From Clostridia bacterium (GTDB lineage: Bacteria > Bacillota_A > Clostridia > UMGS1883 > HGM11501): 19,163 nt of DNA. Positions 14,764 to 19,163 of this stretch are shown here, in pieces. How positions within the stretch are numbered: position 1 is the stretch's first letter; every line of letters begins with the position of its first letter. The notes beneath the pieces are model-generated. The model was given only the letters and a program-made list of their open reading frames with translations. It did no database searches and was not told the DNA's origin. The stretch spans positions 1 through 19,163 of the forward strand of contig JAFXHP010000052.1 of NCBI GenBank assembly GCA_017536285.1, given 5' to 3'. The position numbers and the translations under genes were made by a program.

Positions 14764-16493
14764 TACGCTTCCTCCTTTTTAAGTGCTTTCTTAGCACAAA
14801 GCTGTGCACAGTATCCACATCCGTTACACTGAGTCTTGTCGATGTTGATCTTTTCGCCGTCAAAGCTTATTGCGGGACATCCTATCTTTAAGCACATCTT
14901 ACACTTTACGCAGTCGCTTGTAACAGTCATTTTGCCTTCGTACTTAACGCTCTTAAGTAGTGCACAGGGACGCTGTGCAATAATAACTGAGGGTTCTTTT
15001 TTGGAAACCTCTTCCTTTACAACCGCCTTAAAGCCCTTAAGGTCAAAGGGATCGGCAACTCTGATATTCGGAACGCCGATTGCCTCGCAAAGCTTTACAA
15101 GGTCAACCTGAGGAGCAGCTTCGCCTCTTATTGTCTTCCCCGTTAAGGGATTGTCCTGATGACCTGTCATACCTGTGATGGAGTTATCAAGGATAATTAC
15201 TGTGGAGTTACCCTTGTTATATACAACATTGATAAGACCCGTAATACCGCTGTGAATGAAGGTTGAGTCACCAAGCACTGCAACAGTTTTTCCGGAAACC
15301 TCGGGATTCGCCTTATCCATACCGTGAGCAAGACCGATTGATGCACCCATACATACGCAGGCATCAACGGAAGACAAGGGTTCAAGTGTACCTAATGTAT
15401 AGCATCCGATGTCGCCGCAAACACGAAGACCTAAGGACGATAACGCATAGAATGTTCCTCTGTGAGGGCATCCTGCACAAAGTACGGGAGGACGCATGGG
15501 AGCGTTTTCTTCCACCTTTACGCTTTCAGCTCTTTTTTCGCCAAGCACAACCTCTTTAATCATATCAGCGGAATATTCGCCGATTAAAGTGAAGGCATCC
15601 TTACCGATTACTTCGATGCCCATTGCCTTTATATGCTCTTCAAAGAAGGGATCAAGTTCTTCAATTACATAGAGCTTTTCAACCTTTGATGCAAATTCCT
15701 TTATAAGGTTGTCGCAAAGAGGATAAACCATACCGAGCTTTAAGTAGGATACCTTATCCCCAAGAGCTTCCTTTGCATACTGATAGCAGATACCTGATGT
15801 AATAACACCGATTTTTGTATCGTTGTATTCAACCTTGTTAAGTGAAGATGTATCAGAATATACCGATGCATCCTTTAATATTTCCTCCAAAACGGGATGA
15901 CGGCGTTTTGCCATAGCCGGCATCATTACGTTCTTCATGGGGTTTTTAACATATTCCTTTTCCGCCTCTTCCCTTTCGCCCACTTCAACAAGGCTCTGAG
16001 AATGGGAAACTCTTGTTGTAAGTCTTAAAATTACGGGGAGGTCAAACTTTTCGCTTATCGCGAAAGCTTCCTTTGCAAAGCTTAAGCACTCCTGACTGTC
16101 GGAGGGTTCAAGCATAATGGCCTTGGATGCCTTTGCATAGTTACGGCTGTCCTGCTCATTCTGTGAGCTGTGCATACCGGGATCGTCCGCAACGCAGATT
16201 AAAAGACCTGCATTTACGCCCGTGTATGTAGCTGTAAATAAAGGATCTGCCGCAACGTTCAAGCCAACGTGCTTCATAGCGCAGACAGATCTTCCTCCGC
16301 CCATAGCGGAACCGATTGCCGTTTCAAGCGCAACCTTTTCATTGGGTGCCCACTCAACGTGAGGGCAAGGAAGTGTTGCCATATATTCCATTATTTCCGT
16401 GCTGGGTGTTCCGGGATAAGCAGATGCAACCTTTACGCCTGCTTCGTATGCACCGCGTGCAACGGCGTGATTACCGAGCATTAACTTTTTCAT
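14763..16493 (-). CDS. iorA: Indolepyruvate:ferredoxin oxidoreductase, alpha subunit
   Basis: This 576-residue catalytic subunit carries thiamine diphosphate and two [4Fe-4S] clusters. Seen in order: the pyrimidine-binding domain (AYPGTPSTEI at 25-34, glutamate E57 in EKVALETAIGSA), the CAGCPHRG segment (339-346), the pyrophosphate-binding domain with GDSTF (408-412) and DN (436-437), and a C-terminal ferredoxin-like domain with two cysteine sets: C528, C531, C534, C539 and C556, C559, C562, C566. The first set has the extra-long last gap expected of IorA. The reaction requires coenzyme A and ferredoxin and is a hallmark of anaerobic aromatic amino-acid fermentation. An AAGGAG ribosome site lies 8 bases before the ATG. 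The operon promoter reaches back into the end of the upstream gene. Confidence 0.97.
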   Translation of the reverse strand: MKKLMLGNHAVARGAYEAGVKVASAYPGTPSTEIMEYMATLPCPHVEWAPNEKVALETAIGSAMGGGRSVCAMKHVGLNVAADPLFTATYTGVNAGLLICVADDPGMHSSQNEQDSRNYAKASKAIMLEPSDSQECLSFAKEAFAISEKFDLPVILRLTTRVSHSQSLVEVGEREEAEKEYVKNPMKNVMMPAMAKRRHPVLEEILKDASVYSDTSSLNKVEYNDTKIGVITSGICYQYAKEALGDKVSYLKLGMVYPLCDNLIKEFASKVEKLYVIEELDPFFEEHIKAMGIEVIGKDAFTLIGEYSADMIKEVVLGEKRAESVKVEENAPMRPPVLCAGCPHRGTFYALSSLGLRVCGDIGCYTLGTLEPLSSVDACVCMGASIGLAHGMDKANPEVSGKTVAVLGDSTFIHSGITGLINVVYNKGNSTVIILDNSITGMTGHQDNPLTGKTIRGEAAPQVDLVKLCEAIGVPNIRVADPFDLKGFKAVVKEEVSKKEPSVIIAQRPCALLKSVKYEGKMTVTSDCVKCKMCLKIGCPAISFDGEKINIDKTQCNGCGYCAQLCAKKALKKEEA

Positions 16494-16524
16494 GATAGTT
16501 CTCCTTTATCATTTTTATCTTAAT

Positions 16525-16553
16525 ATTATACTATAAATTTGTCGTCTTGTAAA
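16525..16553 (-). promoter_or_regulatory. Sigma-A-type promoter for iorA-iorB-lyase operon
   Basis: On the minus strand the -35 is TTTACA (16548-16553) and the -10 is TATAAT (16525-16530), 17 bases apart. Nearly all of it lies within the last codons of the unrecognised 244-codon gene, whose stop overlaps the -10. Transcription would start near 16518, leaving a leader of about 25 bases with the AAGGAG ribosome site. Confidence 0.7.
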
Positions 16554-17257
16554 GCATTTGAGCCAAATAAATAAAAAATTGCCGAAGAAAAATTAAAATA
16601 CGCCTTGCTTAAAATGCCCTTTTCCTTTTTATCTGTGCCTCCCTCGTAGTAATAGTCAAAATAGCTTTCCGCACACTTTTTAGCTCTTTTATATAAAACG
16701 GATGTGTCAAGACGTGTAATACATCTTTTCATATCCGCCTCTAAAAACGCCATAGCGATTAAAAGCCGCTTTCCCTTGTCGGTTAAGGACAGTTCATCGC
16801 CACATGCTCCTTTGGCTTTCTTTGCTGCCGCATAAAGGAAAAATGCAGAGTCTGTCATTTCATAGCTTCTTTCTTCCGTTATTGCATCAGTTGGTGCTTT
16901 GCTGTTATAGGTTATTCCGTCAAAACCGCATGCTTCTTTTATTTCTGGAAAAGCGATTTCTTCGCCAAAATATTTCGCACATTCAAAAAGAGTTCTTTTC
17001 ACAGATTCGCTTCGTAATCCGGGTGTTTCAAAAGCGGGTATTTTCACATCAAGATAGCTTTTTAACAAAGCTTTATACCAGGTATCGTCGGGGTAAAAGT
17101 TTGTAAAAATCCCGTCTTTTTCTGCCTTTATTCCGCCGAGTGAAGATGTATCCGTATCAATATTAGGAGCATAGAAGCAAAGCTTGCCTCTATGCTCTCT
17201 TAATGCAAGAATGTTTACATTAAGCCTTTCTGCAAGGCTTGAAATTGCCCCTCTCAT
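16526..17257 (-). CDS. Hypothetical protein beside DUF1934, possible DALR-like helical C-terminus
   Basis: I do not recognise this protein. It has about 243 residues, no signal peptide or membrane helix, and a start that overlaps the DUF1934 stop. The ATG at 17257 shares one base with that TGA (TGATG); a GTG one codon earlier, at 17260, is an alternative giving a 4-base overlap. The N-terminal half is mixed alpha/beta. The C-terminal half (about 137-235) is helical, with the pattern SAFFLYAAAKKAK, then DKGKRLLIAMAFLEADMKR, then LYKRAKKCAESYFDYYYEG and AYFNFSSAIFYLFGS. This loosely follows the DALR anticodon-binding module of arginyl-tRNA synthetase, and argS often lies beside the DUF1934 gene in Firmicutes. 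No class I catalytic motif (HIGH or KMSK) is present, so it is not a working synthetase. The resemblance is by eye and unproven. The ribosome site is weak, so translation probably depends on the upstream gene. Confidence 0.75.
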   Translation of the reverse strand: MRGAISSLAERLNVNILALREHRGKLCFYAPNIDTDTSSLGGIKAEKDGIFTNFYPDDTWYKALLKSYLDVKIPAFETPGLRSESVKRTLFECAKYFGEEIAFPEIKEACGFDGITYNSKAPTDAITEERSYEMTDSAFFLYAAAKKAKGACGDELSLTDKGKRLLIAMAFLEADMKRCITRLDTSVLYKRAKKCAESYFDYYYEGGTDKKEKGILSKAYFNFSSAIFYLFGSNALQDDKFIV

Positions 17258-17688
17258 CACGCTTCACGTATAGACATGGAAAGGGAGTTTGCTGACTGGG
17301 GCACGTTGTCGATGTCAATAAAATAGTCAATTCTTATGTCGCCTTCACTCTCCCCTAAATCCACCTTCAGCTTGTCAGTAATTGTGCTTACGGTAAAGCT
17401 TCCGTAGGGTGTTTCATAGTGGCCCATATGGGTTTTACCGGATTCAAAAACCATATATGTATTTCCGCCCTCGGTCCCGGTTCTCGACATTGTGACAATA
17501 TTTCCGTCAATTTTCAGCATTGTCTGAGTGCCTTCTTTAAATCCGGTTACTTCGCTTTCTTCATAAACTATATATTTTTTGCCGTTTCTCTCATAATATC
17601 GACCGCTTGTGACAAGCTCAAGATCGTCATTTTCTTCTTCCTGGTCCGTAAATACGCCGCGTATCGATATGATAATATCTTTTTTCAC
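17257..17688 (-). CDS. DUF1934 (YwiB-like) beta-barrel protein
   Basis: This 143-residue protein matches the DUF1934 family, small cytoplasmic lipocalin-like beta-barrels of unknown function. The typical pattern is clear: SGRYYERNGKKYIVYEE with ESEVTG (28-49), the TMLKI strand, VTMSRTG (65-71), MVFESG (79-84), YETPYGSFTV (91-100) and the IDYFIDID strand (120-127). The start is a GTG at 17686-17688, with AGGAGG at 17699-17704 on the minus strand 10 bases upstream. In Firmicutes the gene is often next to argS; here it is followed directly by an unrecognised gene. The gap to pfp is 56 bases. A possible promoter is present in that gap, but readthrough from pfp is equally possible. Confidence 0.9.
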   Translation of the reverse strand: MKKDIIISIRGVFTDQEEENDDLELVTSGRYYERNGKKYIVYEESEVTGFKEGTQTMLKIDGNIVTMSRTGTEGGNTYMVFESGKTHMGHYETPYGSFTVSTITDKLKVDLGESEGDIRIDYFIDIDNVPQSANSLSMSIREA

Positions 17689-17710
17689 GAAAAATCCGCC
17701 TCCTTTTTTA

Positions 17711-17739
17711 AGTATATCACAAATTCGCCTTCATTTCAA
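17711..17739 (-). promoter_or_regulatory. Possible promoter for DUF1934 gene
   Basis: On the minus strand TTGAAA (17734-17739) and TATACT (17711-17716), 17 bases apart, form a good hexamer pair just past the pfp stop. Predicted initiation near 17704 would leave almost no bases before the ribosome site, which makes it less certain than the other promoters here. Confidence 0.35.
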
Positions 17740-17744
17740 AGGAT

Positions 17745-18968
17745 TCATTTGGAAAGAACCAAATGGCAGGGCATTCCGTTTTCGTATACGGGATAGCTTT
17801 CGCCCATAATTAAAGGTCTTGCATATTTGATAAATTCATCCGTGACACCGTTACCCTCGGAATTGATGTATTCAGAAGGCACCTTCTTTTCCTCGTTTGC
17901 GATTTTCGATATATCCATTGCTTCAAACTTTATTTCATAGTCTCCGCATCTTACATAGCCCATCATTTTGCCGGTTGTGCCTGAAATTGCCTCACGGAAA
18001 GCCGCGCTTCCGTTTGCAAGAGCTTCCTCAACGTCGGTCTTACTCTGAAGGTGGGCAGCACATCTCTGGAATACGTTTAATTCCACCGCTCTTGCCTTTA
18101 CGCCGATTTTCTCTCTTACGGCATTTTCCAGAACCTTGCCGGAGCCGCTTAAATACTTGTGTCCGAAGTTGTCAACCGCGCCTGATGCTGTGCTTTCGCA
18201 GACATATACGCCGTTTTCATCCTTGATGCCTTCGGAAATTGCAACAAGAACAACCTTCTTTTCAGCAAGGCACTTTTTAACGTCGGAAATAAACTTGTCC
18301 ATTGAGAAAGGAACTTCGGGAAGGTAGATTAAATCGGGAGAGGAGCATGTATCATCCTTTGCAAGGGCACTTGCCGCAGTAAGCCAGCCCGCATTTCTCC
18401 CCATTACTTCCACGATTAAAACACTTTCAAGGTCGTATACGTTGGTGTCACGGTGCATTTCCTTAACGGCTGTTGCAACAAACTTTGCCGCACTTCCGTA
18501 GCCCGGGCAATGGTCGGTCATAGCCAGGTCATTGTCAATGGTTTTCGGGATGCCCATTATATAAATTTCATAATCCTTTGTCTTTGCATATTCGCTTAAA
18601 CGGTAAACCGTATCCATGGAATCGTTTCCGCCGATATAGAAAAAGTATCTTATGTTGTGCTTTTCAAAAATTTCGAAAACCTTGTCATAAACAGAAGAAT
18701 CCTTATCAGGCTTCGGCATTTTATAACGGCAGGAGCCAAGGTATGCAGAAGGTGTGTGGATAAGCTTTTCAAGATTGCCTTCCTTTGAAAAGGTTTCACC
18801 CAAATCCGTAAATTTTTCTTTTAACAAGCCTTCAATTCCGTTTACCATACCGAGGATTTTACCCTGGAATTTTGAATCGAGTGCTTCTTTTATAACCCCC
18901 GCCAGTGATGCATTTATCGCCGCAGTGGGGCCGCCCGACTGTCCTATTACCATATTTCCTTTAATCAT
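17745..18968 (-). CDS. pfp: Pyrophosphate-type 6-phosphofructokinase
   Basis: This enzyme phosphorylates fructose 6-phosphate in glycolysis, probably with pyrophosphate rather than ATP. The 407-residue product has the PFK fold: GQSGGPTAAINAS (9-21), GGNDSMDT (113-120), PKTIDNDL (141-148) with the catalytic Asp in TIDND, the substrate loop MGRNAGWL, and ISEGIKD. Two positions separate PPi from ATP enzymes: the residue after the GGx motif is Asp (D116), where ATP enzymes have Gly, and a Lys precedes TIDND (K142), where ATP enzymes have Gly. Both are PPi-type. The usual GGDDS is GGNDS here, an uncommon change. A GGAGG ribosome site lies 8 bases before the ATG. PPi-linked PFK makes the step reversible and saves ATP in anaerobes; this benefit is inferred for this organism. 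Confidence 0.93.
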   Translation of the reverse strand: MIKGNMVIGQSGGPTAAINASLAGVIKEALDSKFQGKILGMVNGIEGLLKEKFTDLGETFSKEGNLEKLIHTPSAYLGSCRYKMPKPDKDSSVYDKVFEIFEKHNIRYFFYIGGNDSMDTVYRLSEYAKTKDYEIYIMGIPKTIDNDLAMTDHCPGYGSAAKFVATAVKEMHRDTNVYDLESVLIVEVMGRNAGWLTAASALAKDDTCSSPDLIYLPEVPFSMDKFISDVKKCLAEKKVVLVAISEGIKDENGVYVCESTASGAVDNFGHKYLSGSGKVLENAVREKIGVKARAVELNVFQRCAAHLQSKTDVEEALANGSAAFREAISGTTGKMMGYVRCGDYEIKFEAMDISKIANEEKKVPSEYINSEGNGVTDEFIKYARPLIMGESYPVYENGMPCHLVLSK

Positions 18969-18999
18969 ACCTGTCGCCTCCGATAATTATTCTTATAAC

Positions 19000-19027
19000 A
19001 TTATATCAAAAATTTATAAAAATTCAA
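19000..19027 (-). promoter_or_regulatory. Sigma-A-type promoter for pfp
   Basis: On the minus strand the -35 is TTGAAT (19022-19027) and the -10 is consensus TATAAT (19000-19005), 16 bases apart. The leader to the pfp ATG is about 25 bases and contains the GGAGG ribosome site. Confidence 0.6.
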
Positions 19028-19035
19028 TATTTTAC

Positions 19036-19063
19036 TTGAAGAAATTAAAATTTGTGGTAAAAT
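19036..19063 (+). promoter_or_regulatory. Possible promoter for the plus-strand gene at the right edge
   Basis: TTGAAG (19036-19041) and TAAAAT (19058-19063) are 16 bases apart, followed by an AT-rich leader of about 50 bases. It lies 8 bases from the -35 of the pfp promoter on the other strand, so the two transcripts diverge from one compact region. Confidence 0.45.
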
Positions 19064-19119
19064 ATATAAAGAAGTATATAATATTTCAAGATAATTTGTT
19101 AAAGAAAGGAACAGCTTTT

Positions 19120-19163
19120 ATGAAAGAATACAGCAAAGTTATTTTTGAAACCGAAGAAAAGGA
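19120..19163 (+). CDS. Start of an unidentified plus-strand gene, partial
   Basis: An ATG at 19120 opens a frame (MKEYSKVIFETEEK) that runs to the end of the window without a stop. AAAGGA lies 9 bases upstream, and a plausible promoter stands before it. Fourteen codons are too few to assign a family. It begins a unit divergent from pfp. Confidence 0.6.
   Translation, partial: MKEYSKVIFETEEK

Overview
The window looks like part of the chromosome of a low-GC, anaerobic Gram-positive bacterium of the class Clostridia. The evidence is a PolC-type replicative polymerase, strong AAGGAGG-like ribosome sites, sigma-A-type promoters, an oxygen-sensitive indolepyruvate:ferredoxin oxidoreductase, a pyrophosphate-type phosphofructokinase and a DUF1934 (YwiB-like) gene. 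No tRNA, rRNA, CRISPR array, insertion sequence, phage gene or transposase was seen. Genus-level placement is not possible by eye.

Layout. (1) Positions 1-2205, minus strand: a two-gene secreted-protein operon, with a CotH-kinase-like protein carrying a C-terminal Ig-like segment, followed 16 bases downstream by the start of a second secreted protein resembling an F5/8C (discoidin) domain. (2) 2206-2406: divergent promoter region. (3) 2407-5051, plus strand: murA, a YycJ/WalJ-type metallo-beta-lactamase-fold gene joined to murA by a 4-base overlap, and an unusual small protein with a probable beta-grasp head and a long basic disordered tail. A 17-bp perfect hairpin at 5053-5089 serves this operon and the converging polC. 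(4) 5093-11446, minus strand: polC, ispG and a beta-propeller-like lipoprotein, tightly packed. (5) 11512-12819, minus strand: a membrane-anchored D,D-carboxypeptidase with its own promoter and a modest terminator. (6) 12935-16493, minus strand: iorA, iorB and a YnbB-type PLP lyase, each overlapping the next by one base (TAATG), bracketed by a clear promoter and terminator. (7) 16526-18968, minus strand: a PPi-type phosphofructokinase, a DUF1934 gene and an unrecognised 244-codon gene that overlaps it. (8) 18969-19163: divergent promoters and the first 14 codons of a plus-strand gene.

How the genes fit together. Cell-wall synthesis and trimming (murA, carboxypeptidase), isoprenoid synthesis (ispG), DNA replication (polC) and anaerobic central or amino-acid metabolism (pfp, iorAB, PLP lyase) are interleaved, as in an ordinary housekeeping region. 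I do not see a defence, secretion or mobile system. The less explained items are the beta-grasp/disordered-tail protein, the 244-codon gene beside DUF1934 (its C-terminal half loosely recalls the DALR anticodon-binding module of arginyl-tRNA synthetase), the lipoprotein fused into the ispG-polC operon, the PLP lyase coupled to iorAB, and the secreted CotH-like kinase.
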